Shown here in pieces: positions 43,570 to 52,181 of a DNA stretch of 64,000 nt. The stretch spans positions 1-64,000 of the forward strand of contig NZ_LJBR01000074.1 of the NCBI RefSeq assembly GCF_001282115.1. The letters are read 5' to 3'. The translations under genes were made by a program, and so were the position numbers. This DNA is from Streptomyces sp. NRRL B-24085. GTDB taxonomy: Bacteria > Actinomycetota > Actinomycetes > Streptomycetales > Streptomycetaceae. The notes beneath the pieces were generated by a model. That model saw only the letters and a program-made list of their open reading frames with translations, was not told where the DNA came from and made no database searches. Within the stretch, counting starts at the first letter, position 1, and every line of letters begins with the position of its first letter.

Positions 43570-44973
43570 GTGCCCGACTTCGACATGCTTGTCATCGGAT
43601 CCGGTCCGGGTGGCCAGAAGGCCGCCATCGCCGCGGCCAAGCTGGGCCGCCGGGTCGCCGTCGTCGACCGCCCCGACATGGTCGGCGGGGTCTCCATCCA
43701 CACCGGCACCATCCCCTCCAAGACCCTGCGCGAGGCGGTGCTGTACCTGACCGGCCTCACCCAGCGGGACCTGTACGGCCAGAGCTACCGGCTCAAGGAG
43801 GACATCACCGTCTCCGACCTGACCGCGCGCACCCAGCACGTGGTGGGCCGTGAGGTCGACGTGATCCGCAGCCAGCTCTCCCGCAACCACGTCGCCCTCT
43901 ACGCCGGCACCGGCCGCTTCGTCGACCCGCACACCGTCGCCCTGCGCGAGGTCACCGGGCACGAGCGGCTGCTCAGCGCCGAGAACATCGTCATCGCCAC
44001 CGGCACCCGCCCGGCACGGCCGGACAGCGTCGAGTTCGACGGCCGCACGATCATGGACTCCGACAACGTGCTCGCCCTCGAACACGTCCCGCGCTCCATG
44101 GTCATCGTCGGCGCCGGGGTCATCGGCATGGAGTACGCCTCCATGTTCGCCGCGCTCGGCAGCAAGGTGACGGTCGTGGAGAAGCGGGCCGGGATGCTCG
44201 ACATCTGCGATGTCGAGGTCATCGAGGCGCTGAAGTACCACCTGCGCGACCTCGCGGTGACCTTCCGGTTCGGGGAGACCGTCGCCGCGGTCGAGCGCCA
44301 CCCGCGCGGCACGCTGACCATCCTGGAGAGCGGCAAGAAGATCCCGGCCGACGCCGTGATGTACTCGGCCGGCCGGCAGGGCCTGACGGACGAACTCGAC
44401 CTGGACAAGGCCGGGTTGAGAGCCGACAGGCGCGGCCGGATCGCGGTCGACGAGCACTACCGCACCGAGGTGCCGCACATCTACGCCGTGGGAGACGTGA
44501 TCGGCTTCCCGGCGCTGGCGGCGACCTCCATGGAACAGGGCCGGTCGGCCGCCTACCACGCGTTCGGCGAGCCGGTCGGGCAGATGCACCGCCTCCAGCC
44601 CATCGGCATCTACACCATCCCGGAGATCAGCTTCGTCGGGCGCACCGAGGATCAGCTCACCGAGGACAGCGTGCCCTTCGAGGTGGGCATCTCGCGGTAC
44701 CGCGAACTCGCCCGCGGCCAGATCATCGGGGACTCCCACGGCATGCTGAAACTGCTGGTCTCCCCGGTCGACCGCACCCTGCTCGGGGTGCACTGCTTCG
44801 GGACCGGGGCGACCGAGCTGATCCACATCGGGCAGACCGTGATGGGCTGCGGCGGTACGGTCGACTACCTGGTGGACGCGGTGTTCAACTACCCGACGCT
44901 CGCCGAGTCGTACAAGGTCGCCGCCCTGGACGCCACGAACAGGCTCCGCCAGATCGACCGGATCGGGGACTGA
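43570..44973 (+). CDS. sthA: Soluble NAD(P)+ transhydrogenase-like flavoprotein
   Basis: This 467-residue protein is a pyridine nucleotide-disulfide oxidoreductase homologue close to SthA. The FAD motif is [20 protein letters not shown], the NAD motif [20 protein letters not shown], and the second FAD segment [20 protein letters not shown]. The redox cysteine pair of the family is absent: the segment reads [19 protein letters not shown]. This fits a transhydrogenase moving hydride between NADH and NADP rather than a disulfide reductase. It probably balances NADPH. The GTG at 43570 has a poor ribosome binding site. Confidence 0.88.
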   Translation: MPDFDMLVIGSGPGGQKAAIAAAKLGRRVAVVDRPDMVGGVSIHTGTIPSKTLREAVLYLTGLTQRDLYGQSYRLKEDITVSDLTARTQHVVGREVDVIRSQLSRNHVALYAGTGRFVDPHTVALREVTGHERLLSAENIVIATGTRPARPDSVEFDGRTIMDSDNVLALEHVPRSMVIVGAGVIGMEYASMFAALGSKVTVVEKRAGMLDICDVEVIEALKYHLRDLAVTFRFGETVAAVERHPRGTLTILESGKKIPADAVMYSAGRQGLTDELDLDKAGLRADRRGRIAVDEHYRTEVPHIYAVGDVIGFPALAATSMEQGRSAAYHAFGEPVGQMHRLQPIGIYTIPEISFVGRTEDQLTEDSVPFEVGISRYRELARGQIIGDSHGMLKLLVSPVDRTLLGVHCFGTGATELIHIGQTVMGCGGTVDYLVDAVFNYPTLAESYKVAALDATNRLRQIDRIGD

Positions 44974-44976
44974 CCC

Positions 44977-45459
44977 TCAGAGCTGGTCGGGGTCCTCGAC
45001 CACGTGCACGGCGGCCTCCTCCGCGCCGGCCGCGCCCGCGTCGATGCCCACGTCGGTGGCGACCTCTTCCTTCGTGGTGGTGGGGTGGGCGCCCTCGTCG
45101 GGGGCGACGAGGCGTCCGGCGCGGTCGGCGCCGGCCTGCGGGTCGACCGGTTCGCCCTCTCCGCCGGGCAGGTCGCCGATCTCGTCGCCGAGGGGCTCGG
45201 TCGCCTCGGGAACCTCCTGGGCCAGGCGCTCGTCGAGAGTCTCGCCCTCGTGCTGCTCGGCGGCGGTGGTGCCGTGCCGGGTGACGCCGAGGGGCTTCTC
45301 CGGCGGCGAGTAGCCCTCGTCGAGGGTGTCGTCATAGGTCCGCTCGTCGAGGGCGTCCTGGAGGTCCAGGGGCGCCGCGTCCTCCTGCTCCTCGTTGGTT
45401 CCGGTGGGCTGGTAGGCGTCGTCGGCCATCGGCTCGGCAGATGTCGGTTCGGTGCCCAT
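44977..45459 (-). CDS. DUF5709-like acidic protein
   Basis: This 160-residue protein is strongly acidic and probably disordered. It shows the actinobacterial DUF5709 pattern: DERTYDDTLDEGYSPPEKPL, then GETLDERLAQEVPE, then AGRLVAPDEGAHPTTTKEEV. No enzyme motif is present. Such proteins are common next to stress or redox genes but have no known role. Its stop lies three bases from the stop of the convergent transhydrogenase gene. Confidence 0.82.
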   Translation of the reverse strand: MGTEPTSAEPMADDAYQPTGTNEEQEDAAPLDLQDALDERTYDDTLDEGYSPPEKPLGVTRHGTTAAEQHEGETLDERLAQEVPEATEPLGDEIGDLPGGEGEPVDPQAGADRAGRLVAPDEGAHPTTTKEEVATDVGIDAGAAGAEEAAVHVVEDPDQL

Positions 45460-45811
45460 GGGCTGCCTCCCTCGCGCGTCGCGTACGTTCGGTGCGATGT
45501 CCTGATCCGCGTTTCCCCGTATGCGCTCCCCAACCTCAAAAGGCTGCCGGAGTAAGGCATTCCACAGCCGGAAGGTTACCCCCCAGTTAATCTTGAAGCG
45601 TCAAGGAATAGGGCTATCATCACTCGCACACACGGAGTGACCGGCCGTCCACGCAGCGGTCGTACGGTCCTGCGCACCCTTCCGTTCCTCTCTCCACCGC
45701 CCCGGCCCGAGGCCATCCCTCTCGCGGTCCGGAGCGGAGCCACCCCCCACCCCTTTTGCGCTGCACGGTCCCCTCCGCCGTGCGTCGTGCCCTACGGAAA
45801 GCAGCACAACC
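45460..45811. other. 352-base divergent intergenic region
   Basis: No gene is seen. TTGAAG (45593-45598) and TATCAT (45615-45620) with a 16-base spacer form a plausible promoter reading toward the permease, leaving a leader of about 185 bases. The region around 45525-45625 is clearly less GC-rich than the genes. No riboswitch motif is evident. Confidence 0.4.
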
Positions 45812-47284
45812 ATGAGCATCAGCAGGGGCAGAGGGCTGCAGGCCAACGCCCTCGGTACCTTCGACACCGTGGTGATGGCCGTCGCGGGCAGCGCGCCGGC
45901 GTACTCGATCGCCGCGACCACCGCGGTCCTGGTCGGCTCGGTGGGCCTGGCCAGTCCGGCGGCTCTGCTGTACTGCGCGATACCCATGCTCGGCATCGCG
46001 CTCGCGTTCAGCTACCTGAGCCGGATCGACGTGAACGCGGGGGCCAGTTACTCCTGGGTGGGCCGTACCCTCCATCCCTTCCTGGGCTTCGTCTCCGGCT
46101 GGGCGCTGGTGATCTCGGCGACCATCTTCATGGTGGCCGGTTCGCTGCCCGCCGGTTCGATGACACTGGCCCTCTTCGACGCGGACCTCGCGGACGACAC
46201 CGCGCTGTCGACCGTCGTGGGCGCGGCCTGGTTCGTGCTGATGCTGCTCGTGGTACTCGGCGGTGCCCGGCTCACCGTGCGCGCCCAGCTCGTGATGTCC
46301 GGTGTGGAGCTGGCGATACTGGCCCTGTTCGCGGTGCTCGCCCTCTTCCACACCGGCAACGCGCGCACCTTCGAGTGGTCCTGGCTGGGCTTCGGCCACT
46401 TCGACGGCATGGCCGGCTTCGCGTCGGGCGCGCTGATCGCCGCGTTCTACTACTGGGGCTGGGACGTCACCAGCAACCTGAGCGAGGAGACCCGCAACAG
46501 CCGCCGCACGACGGGACTCGCGGGGCTCATCGGGGTCGGCATCGTCTTCCTGCTGTTCGAGGTCTTCACCATCGCGGTGAACGTCGTCCTCACCTCGAAG
46601 CAGATCGAGGACAACGACGCCAACGTGCTGGCCGTGCTCGGTGAGGAGGTCTGGCCGGGCTGGGGCGGCAAGCTGCTGATCGTCGCGGTGATGCTGTCGA
46701 CCATCGCCACCCTGGAGACCACCCTGATCCAGGTCACCCGCTCGCTGTTCGCGATGGGCCGGGACCGTACGATGCCGTCCGCGCTGGGCAGGGTGCACCG
46801 CCGCTGGAACACCCCCTGGGTGGCGATCGTGGTGGTCGGCACGGTGGCGCTGCTGATGTTCATCGCCTCCAACGCCCTGGGCTCGGTGGGCGACATCCTC
46901 TCCGACGCCATCTCGGCGATCGGTCTGCAGATCGCCGTCTACTACGGCCTCAGCGGCCTCGCGGTCGTCGTCGCGTACCGCAAGATGCTGCTGAAGTCCC
47001 CGACCGACTTCCTGCTCGGCGGGCTCTGGCCGCTGCTGGGCGCCCTGTTCATGTTCTGGGTCTTCGTCGAGTCGCTGGGCGAGCTGAGCACCGCCGCGAT
47101 CACGATCGGCGTCGGCGGGCTGGCCGTGGGTCTGGTCCCGATGCTCTGGTACTGGCGGCGGGGCAGCGACTACTACCGGCCCGCACGGCTCGACGCGAGC
47201 CGCACCGTCGAGGCGGACTACGTTCCCGACGGCGGGGCGGCCGGGTCCTCACTCGTCCACGAGGGTCTCCCCACCGACTTCTGA
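45812..47284 (+). CDS. APC-family amino-acid permease
   Basis: This 490-residue protein has about twelve to fourteen membrane helices with the APC opening motif ANALGTFDTVVMAVAGSAPAYS (about residues 11-32) and the later YYWGWDVTSNLSEETRNSRR and IQVTRSLFAMGRDRTMPSALG, both conserved in amino-acid/polyamine/organocation transporters. The substrate is unknown. The C-terminal tail is hydrophilic and about 35 residues long. The next gene starts 11 bases after its stop, so the two form an operon. Confidence 0.92.
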   Translation: MSISRGRGLQANALGTFDTVVMAVAGSAPAYSIAATTAVLVGSVGLASPAALLYCAIPMLGIALAFSYLSRIDVNAGASYSWVGRTLHPFLGFVSGWALVISATIFMVAGSLPAGSMTLALFDADLADDTALSTVVGAAWFVLMLLVVLGGARLTVRAQLVMSGVELAILALFAVLALFHTGNARTFEWSWLGFGHFDGMAGFASGALIAAFYYWGWDVTSNLSEETRNSRRTTGLAGLIGVGIVFLLFEVFTIAVNVVLTSKQIEDNDANVLAVLGEEVWPGWGGKLLIVAVMLSTIATLETTLIQVTRSLFAMGRDRTMPSALGRVHRRWNTPWVAIVVVGTVALLMFIASNALGSVGDILSDAISAIGLQIAVYYGLSGLAVVVAYRKMLLKSPTDFLLGGLWPLLGALFMFWVFVESLGELSTAAITIGVGGLAVGLVPMLWYWRRGSDYYRPARLDASRTVEADYVPDGGAAGSSLVHEGLPTDF

Positions 47285-47295
47285 GGGGTTGTGCG

Positions 47296-48255
47296 ATGGC
47301 GAGAGACCGTTTCGCACCCGAATTCGATCCCGACTGCGGGGACGTCCCGCTCACCAGCGCCCGCCAGGACATCGTCATCGGCCGCTGGCAGGGCCTGCGC
47401 GAACTGCTGCGCGCCACCGGGCCCGACTGGCTCTCCCGGGGCCACCGGGTACGGGTGCTCGCCCAGGCCTGCGCGGGCAGTTCGACGGTCGAGTCGTGGC
47501 TCGCGGCCGAACCGCACAACGGTGACGCGCTGGTGCTGCGGGCGGCCACCGAGACGGCCCGGGCGTTCAACCTGGCCATCGCGGCGGGCCGGGGTGTGCC
47601 GATCGACCAGCGCCGCGTCGACTCCGCGGTGATGGCCTGCCTCCACGCGTCCGAGGCGTTCGTGGACGACCCCACGCCGTGGATCTCCCTGATCTCGGTG
47701 GCCAGGCTGTACCCGGCCGGCGTGCGGCGCCAGGAACTGGGGCGCTGGTGGGACGAGTTGCACGCGCGGGACCCGTACAGCGTCGAGGGGCACCTCCAGG
47801 TGCTGCACTACTACTCGGCCCGCTGGCACGGCTCGAACGGCCTGATGTACGACTTCGCCCGCGACGCGGCCGGCGTGGCGCCGCCGGGTTCCGCCCTGCC
47901 GGTGCTGGTGCAGTACGCGCGGGTCGAGGAGTACCGCACGGCGACGGAGGCCGCCGACGACAGGCGGGCCTCCGTGGGCCTTGGGCAGCACTGGAAGAAC
48001 GACGGGGCCGTCAGTGACGTACGGCGCACCTGGCAGCGCTGGATCGTGGGCCGCGCCGAGCCGGCGCCGGCCCCGGGCGAGCTGCGTGACCTCAACTACC
48101 TGACCCACGCGGCCTGCCACGCGGGTCTCGCGGAGATCGCGGTGCCGCTGCTGCGTCTCCTGGACCGCCGGGGCACCCGCGCCCCGTGGTCGTACACCGG
48201 CGATCCGCACCAGCAGTTCGTCAAGTGGCGAAAGGAGTTCCGGGTGCGGGGCTGA
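47296..48255 (+). CDS. Soluble helical protein of unknown function, co-transcribed with the permease
   Basis: This 319-residue protein is mostly alpha-helical, with patterns reminiscent of tetratricopeptide-like proteins: VESWLAAEPHNGDALVLRAA, then ISLISVARLYPAGVRRQELG, then RDPYSVEGHLQVLHYYSARW. I recognise no catalytic motif. It contains many Trp and His in conserved-looking positions (WWDEL, HYYSARWHGS). It follows the permease by 11 bases and may serve the same pathway; this is inference. Confidence 0.72.
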   Translation: MARDRFAPEFDPDCGDVPLTSARQDIVIGRWQGLRELLRATGPDWLSRGHRVRVLAQACAGSSTVESWLAAEPHNGDALVLRAATETARAFNLAIAAGRGVPIDQRRVDSAVMACLHASEAFVDDPTPWISLISVARLYPAGVRRQELGRWWDELHARDPYSVEGHLQVLHYYSARWHGSNGLMYDFARDAAGVAPPGSALPVLVQYARVEEYRTATEAADDRRASVGLGQHWKNDGAVSDVRRTWQRWIVGRAEPAPAPGELRDLNYLTHAACHAGLAEIAVPLLRLLDRRGTRAPWSYTGDPHQQFVKWRKEFRVRG

Positions 48256-48268
48256 GCGGCGGACGACC

Positions 48269-49438
48269 TCAGCCGCCGGACCGCTCCCCCGCCGTCCCGG
48301 TCGTCCCGGCCGTCCATTTCTCCTCGATGCGGCCGACCTTCCACACCACCAGGGCGACGATCCAGGTGGCGAGGAACAGGGCCACGACGACGAAGCCCAG
48401 GAGGTTGAGGTCGAGGCCGCTGATCCAGGTCCAGAAGGGGCCGTGGAGGTCCAGCCCGTCGGCCAGCAGGCCGAGGAGTTCGACCGTGCCGATGAGGAGG
48501 GCCACCGCGACCGACAGGCCGGTGATCGTGAGGTTGTAGTAGACCTTGCGGACCGGCTTCGAGAACGCCCAGCCGTAGGCGAAGTTCATGAAGGAGCCGT
48601 CGATCGTGTCGAGGAGGGACATGCCGGCGGCGAAGAGGACAGGCAGGGTGAGGATCGCGTACCAGGGCAGCCCGGAGGCCGCGCCCGACCCGGCCAGGAC
48701 CAGCAGGGCGATCTCCGTCGCCGTGTCGAAGCCCAGGCCGAAGAGGAGGCCGAGCGGGTACATCTGCCACGGCTTGGTGATCGACTTCATGACACGGCCG
48801 AGCAGGCGGTTCATGAAGCCGCGGTTGTTCAACTGCTCCTCCAGCGCGGCCTCGTCGTAGCGGCCGGAGCGCATCCGCCGGAACACCTTCCAGATGCCCA
48901 CGAGGACGACCAGGTTGACCGCGGCGATGAGGTAGAGGAACGCCCCCGAGACCGTCGTACCGATCAGCGCGGTCACGTCGTGGAGCCGGGAGTCGTCGTC
49001 GCGGACCGGTCCCGCGAGGGCTTTGACGCCGAGCGAGAGCAGCAGCGCGAGGGCGAAGACGACACTGGAGTGGCCGAGCGAGAACCAGAAGCCCACCGAC
49101 AGCGGCCGCTGTCCGTCGCCCATCAGCTTGCGGGTGGTGTTGTCGACGGCCGCGATGTGGTCGGCGTCGAAGGCGTGCCGCATGCCGAGCGTGTAGGCGG
49201 TCACGCCGATGCCGATGCCGAAGGACTTCTCGCCGACGGCGTAGTGGTGCGGGGCGACGATCGCGACGAGGGTGAACCAGCCGATCACGTGCAGGCCCAC
49301 CACGACCGCGGCCATGCCGCCCGCCCTGACCCACTCCTGCCGCGTCATGGAGCCGCGGACGCGGTGCCGTACCGAGCCCCTCACGGGGGCGGCGGTGGCG
49401 GGGAGGAGGGGCGGAGCGGAGTCAGGGGCGGCCGTCAT
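48269..49438 (-). CDS. Nickel/cobalt transporter (NiCoT family)
   Basis: This 389-residue membrane protein carries the NiCoT signature RHAFDADHIAAVDNTTRKL in its second helix, with the H-x4-DH metal-selectivity motif, then FSLGHSSVVFALAL and FDTATEIALLVL in later helices, as in HoxN/NixA. About eight helices are predicted. It imports Ni2+ or Co2+, for example for urease, superoxide dismutase or cobalamin. A Nur-like box lies about 65 bases upstream, which would favour nickel. Confidence 0.92.
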   Translation of the reverse strand: MTAAPDSAPPLLPATAAPVRGSVRHRVRGSMTRQEWVRAGGMAAVVVGLHVIGWFTLVAIVAPHHYAVGEKSFGIGIGVTAYTLGMRHAFDADHIAAVDNTTRKLMGDGQRPLSVGFWFSLGHSSVVFALALLLSLGVKALAGPVRDDDSRLHDVTALIGTTVSGAFLYLIAAVNLVVLVGIWKVFRRMRSGRYDEAALEEQLNNRGFMNRLLGRVMKSITKPWQMYPLGLLFGLGFDTATEIALLVLAGSGAASGLPWYAILTLPVLFAAGMSLLDTIDGSFMNFAYGWAFSKPVRKVYYNLTITGLSVAVALLIGTVELLGLLADGLDLHGPFWTWISGLDLNLLGFVVVALFLATWIVALVVWKVGRIEEKWTAGTTGTAGERSGG

Positions 49439-49503
49439 CGGGCGGAGGATCCTTCTTCGGTGGGTACGGCCGCGGTCAGCAGCCTTGTGCCATCCTCCGG
49501 TAC

Positions 49504-49520
49504 CTGCAAGTCATGTGCAG
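49504..49520. promoter_or_regulatory. Nur-like box upstream of the nickel/cobalt transporter
   Basis: CTGCA and TGCAG flank seven bases. The whole 17-mer resembles the Nur operator TTGCAA-N5-TTGCAA, matching 9 of its 12 defined bases by hand count. Nickel-dependent repression would fit the gene. Confidence 0.5.
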
Positions 49521-49565
49521 TAAAGCCCGTGGCAGGTCTTTCCCACGTCTGGGGAAAGTGCCCGT

Positions 49566-50420
49566 TCAGGGCGTCGCGTTCGGCCCGTCCGGCCGGTCGC
49601 GGCGCTTTTCGACCATCTCGCGGCTGAGGTCCGCGGTCTCCGGCTCGGACAGCCGCTCGAAGCCGTCCTCGGTGATGACGGAGACGATGGGGTAGATGCC
49701 GCGGTTGAGGTCGGGGCCACCGGTGGCGGAGTCGTCGTCGGCCGCGTCGTAGAGCGCCTGGAGCGCGGCGAGCGCGGCCTCGCGGCGCTCCAGGCCCCTG
49801 CGGAACAGCTTCTTCAACGCGCCCCTGGCGTACGGCGATCCGGAGCCCTCGGCGTGGAAGTCGGTCTTCTCGTAGAGGCCGCCGGCGACGTCGAAGCTGA
49901 AGATGCGGCCGCGTTCGCCCTCCGGCGCCGAGGGGTCGTAGCCGGTGAGGAGGGGAACCACGGCGAGGCCCTGCATGGCCTGGCCGAGGTTCTGCCGGAT
50001 CATGCCGGCGAGACGGCGCGCCTTGCCGTCGAGGGTCATAGCGACGCCCTCGATCTTCTCGAAGTGCGTCAGCTCGACCTGGTAGAGCTTGACCATGTCG
50101 AGGGCGAGTCCGACGGTGCCGGCGAAGGCGACCGCCGTGTGGTCGTCGGCGGGGTGCACCTTCTCCAGGTCGCGCTGGGCGATGAGGTTGCCCATGGTGG
50201 CTCTGCGGTCGCCCGCGATGAGCACGCCGTCGCGGTAGGTGAGGGCCAGCACGGTGGTGCCGTGCGGCACCTGGTCCGGCGCGGCCCGCACGCCGTCGGG
50301 CAGGACGCGGCGGGTACCGAGCAGTTCGGGGCGGTGGGCCGCCAGGAACTCGGTGAAGGACGAGGAGCCCGGGGTGAAGAACTCCTCCCCCAGCCGTCCG
50401 CCGTTCTCGTTCCACGTCAT
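49566..50420 (-). CDS. prcB: 20S proteasome beta subunit, encoded apart from prcA and pup
   Basis: This 284-residue protein is a PrcB-type beta subunit. A propeptide of 54 residues, including FFTPGSSSFTEFLAAHRPEL, ends in PHG before Thr55, the predicted catalytic Thr1. Mature-numbered Asp17 (in GDRRATMG) and Lys33 (in DLEKV) are present, so the active site is complete. The segment ALYDAADDDSATGGPDLNRG is typical of actinobacterial PrcB. The usual neighbours (pup, prcA, dop, pafA, arc) are absent: it sits between a nickel transporter and a membrane protein. It may be a second beta subunit that mixes with the main proteasome or replaces it. Confidence 0.9.
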   Translation of the reverse strand: MTWNENGGRLGEEFFTPGSSSFTEFLAAHRPELLGTRRVLPDGVRAAPDQVPHGTTVLALTYRDGVLIAGDRRATMGNLIAQRDLEKVHPADDHTAVAFAGTVGLALDMVKLYQVELTHFEKIEGVAMTLDGKARRLAGMIRQNLGQAMQGLAVVPLLTGYDPSAPEGERGRIFSFDVAGGLYEKTDFHAEGSGSPYARGALKKLFRRGLERREAALAALQALYDAADDDSATGGPDLNRGIYPIVSVITEDGFERLSEPETADLSREMVEKRRDRPDGPNATP

Positions 50421-50532
50421 GGCACTCCCCCTCGCCTTCGCGCCGACAACCGAGTCCTACCAGAAGCGGGCGGGCCGGAAACGCCGGTCGCCGTTCACAG
50501 CGGGCGGCGGGCGGGGGCGATCCGCCCGGACC

Positions 50533-52020
50533 TCATGTCGGCCCGTGCGCGCTCACGTTCGGCGCCACGTGGATGTCCATCCCGGCGGCGGGCACGGTGG
50601 GCCAGTCGCGGGCGTAGGCGGGTGGCGCGGCCCCCGGCCGGGTGAGGACGGCGACGGGCATACGGCGGGACGCCCCGACGATCCCCGCCTCGGTGCTGTT
50701 GGTGTTGGGGCCCCAGGCCGCCGCGGAGGTGCACCCGGCGTAGTAGGCGACGGGGACCGACAGATGGCCGGTGAGCAGACAGGGCCGGCGCACCCCCAGA
50801 CGGTTCAGCTCGTCCGCGGTGTCGGCCCAGTCGCGGTGGTGGCCCGTGGTGCGTTTCACCGTGCGCTCCAGCACGGCGTACTGCACCGCCAGGTGCCCCG
50901 CCAGCCCGATCGCGAGCAGCACCGCCGGGACGGGCCGCCACCGGCCGGCCGGGGTGGTCGCCAGGTGGAACAGCGCGTCGGCGACCGGGATCGCGAGCAG
51001 GGCGTAGGCGGGCAGCAGGAAGCGCGGGGCCGCGTACCCGATCAGGAACAGGTAGGGCACGGCGGCCGTCGCGGCGCAGGCCAGCGGGACGAGGGTGGCC
51101 CGGGTGCGCCCGGCCCGTACGGCGACCACCAGTCCGACGGCGGCCAGCAGCGGGAGGACGGCCCACCAGGCCATGACGGCGGGGTCCGGCAGCGGCCCCG
51201 TGCAGGGACGGCACAGGGACCGGCCGCTCAGGCTGCGCAGTTGGTCGTCGACGGCGAACTGCGGGCCGAGCCCGCCCTGGATGCGGGAGCCCTCGTGCAG
51301 GCGCTCGGCCAGGCCGCCGTAGCTGACGTACGCCTCGACGACCCACTGCGTGCCGCCCGCCACCAGTCCCGCCACCAGGGCGAGGACGGACCGCGCACGG
51401 CGGCCGACGGCTGCGGCGGCGAGCAGCGGGAGGGTGACCCACACGGCGTCGGTGGGCCGCATCCACGCCATGAGGCAGGCGCCCGCCACGACCCCCCACA
51501 GGGCCCTCGGGTTCTCCCGGGCCCGCAGGAAGCAGCCGGCCGCGCCCAGCCCGCCGACGGCGACCCAGTAGTTGGGCATGGCCTGGGGGCCGTAGAACAC
51601 GGTGATCCACAGGGAGGCGAACAGGGCGCCGCCGACGGCGAGGACGCGGACCGGGAAGAGGCCGCGCCAGGCGCGCAGGGCCAGCCAGAGGCCGAGACCG
51701 GAGAGCACGGCGAGGTACACCCGCAGGAGTTCCGTCGAGGTCGACCAGCTCGCGATCGGCGCGACCAGCAGGGAGACACCGCGGGCGCGCGGGGCGCTGA
51801 AGAAGGCGGCCGGGGCCTGGGTGCCGACCTGGCTGACGTACACGGTCTCGTCCCAGCCCAGGCCCATGCCGGGGCGGACGAGGACGAGTTGGGCCAGGGT
51901 GAAGGCGGCGGCCACCGCCGCGAGCGGCCAGGAGCTTCCGGTGCGCCGCAGAGCGTCGGAGGCAGCCGACGGTATGCGCCGGTTGCCTCCGACGAGCAGA
52001 GCGCTGTCCCCGTGTGTCAT
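50533..52020 (-). CDS. Polytopic GT-C/GT39-like glycosyltransferase
   Basis: This 495-residue membrane protein has about eleven helices and a large C-terminal extracytoplasmic domain. The first external loop contains GMGLGWDETVYVSQVG, whose acidic pair matches the catalytic site of GT-C glycosyltransferases that use polyprenyl-phosphate sugars. The overall layout resembles GT39-like proteins of actinomycetes. The substrate is unknown. Three copies of TCCTCGA lie in its upstream region. Confidence 0.75.
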   Translation of the reverse strand: MTHGDSALLVGGNRRIPSAASDALRRTGSSWPLAAVAAAFTLAQLVLVRPGMGLGWDETVYVSQVGTQAPAAFFSAPRARGVSLLVAPIASWSTSTELLRVYLAVLSGLGLWLALRAWRGLFPVRVLAVGGALFASLWITVFYGPQAMPNYWVAVGGLGAAGCFLRARENPRALWGVVAGACLMAWMRPTDAVWVTLPLLAAAAVGRRARSVLALVAGLVAGGTQWVVEAYVSYGGLAERLHEGSRIQGGLGPQFAVDDQLRSLSGRSLCRPCTGPLPDPAVMAWWAVLPLLAAVGLVVAVRAGRTRATLVPLACAATAAVPYLFLIGYAAPRFLLPAYALLAIPVADALFHLATTPAGRWRPVPAVLLAIGLAGHLAVQYAVLERTVKRTTGHHRDWADTADELNRLGVRRPCLLTGHLSVPVAYYAGCTSAAAWGPNTNSTEAGIVGASRRMPVAVLTRPGAAPPAYARDWPTVPAAGMDIHVAPNVSAHGPT

Positions 52021-52059
52021 CGTCCGTCCCTCACCCCGTGTGCCCCGGGACTGGTCAGG

Positions 52060-52097
52060 TCCTCGAAGCTGCCGTCCTCGAGGACTTCTGTCCTCGA
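52060..52097. repeat. Three spaced copies of TCCTCGA upstream of the membrane glycosyltransferase gene
   Basis: TCCTCGA occurs at 52060-52066, 52075-52081 and 52091-52097, 15 and 16 bases apart. The middle copy lies in the palindrome GTCCTCGAGGAC (52074-52085). The array starts about 40 bases upstream of the ATG and may be a cluster of regulator sites. Confidence 0.5.
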
Positions 52098-52181
52098 AGG
52101 CATGGACAACCTAACCCGGGGCGGGAGGGGGTGCAGGGCGGAGTTCGGCCAAGCGGTGCCCTTCCGGACCGCCCGGCCGGC

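Noticed and set aside
49439..49565. Cobalamin riboswitch upstream of the nickel/cobalt transporter
   Set aside because: The gap is only 127 bases and shows no B12-box; the Nur-like repeat explains it better.
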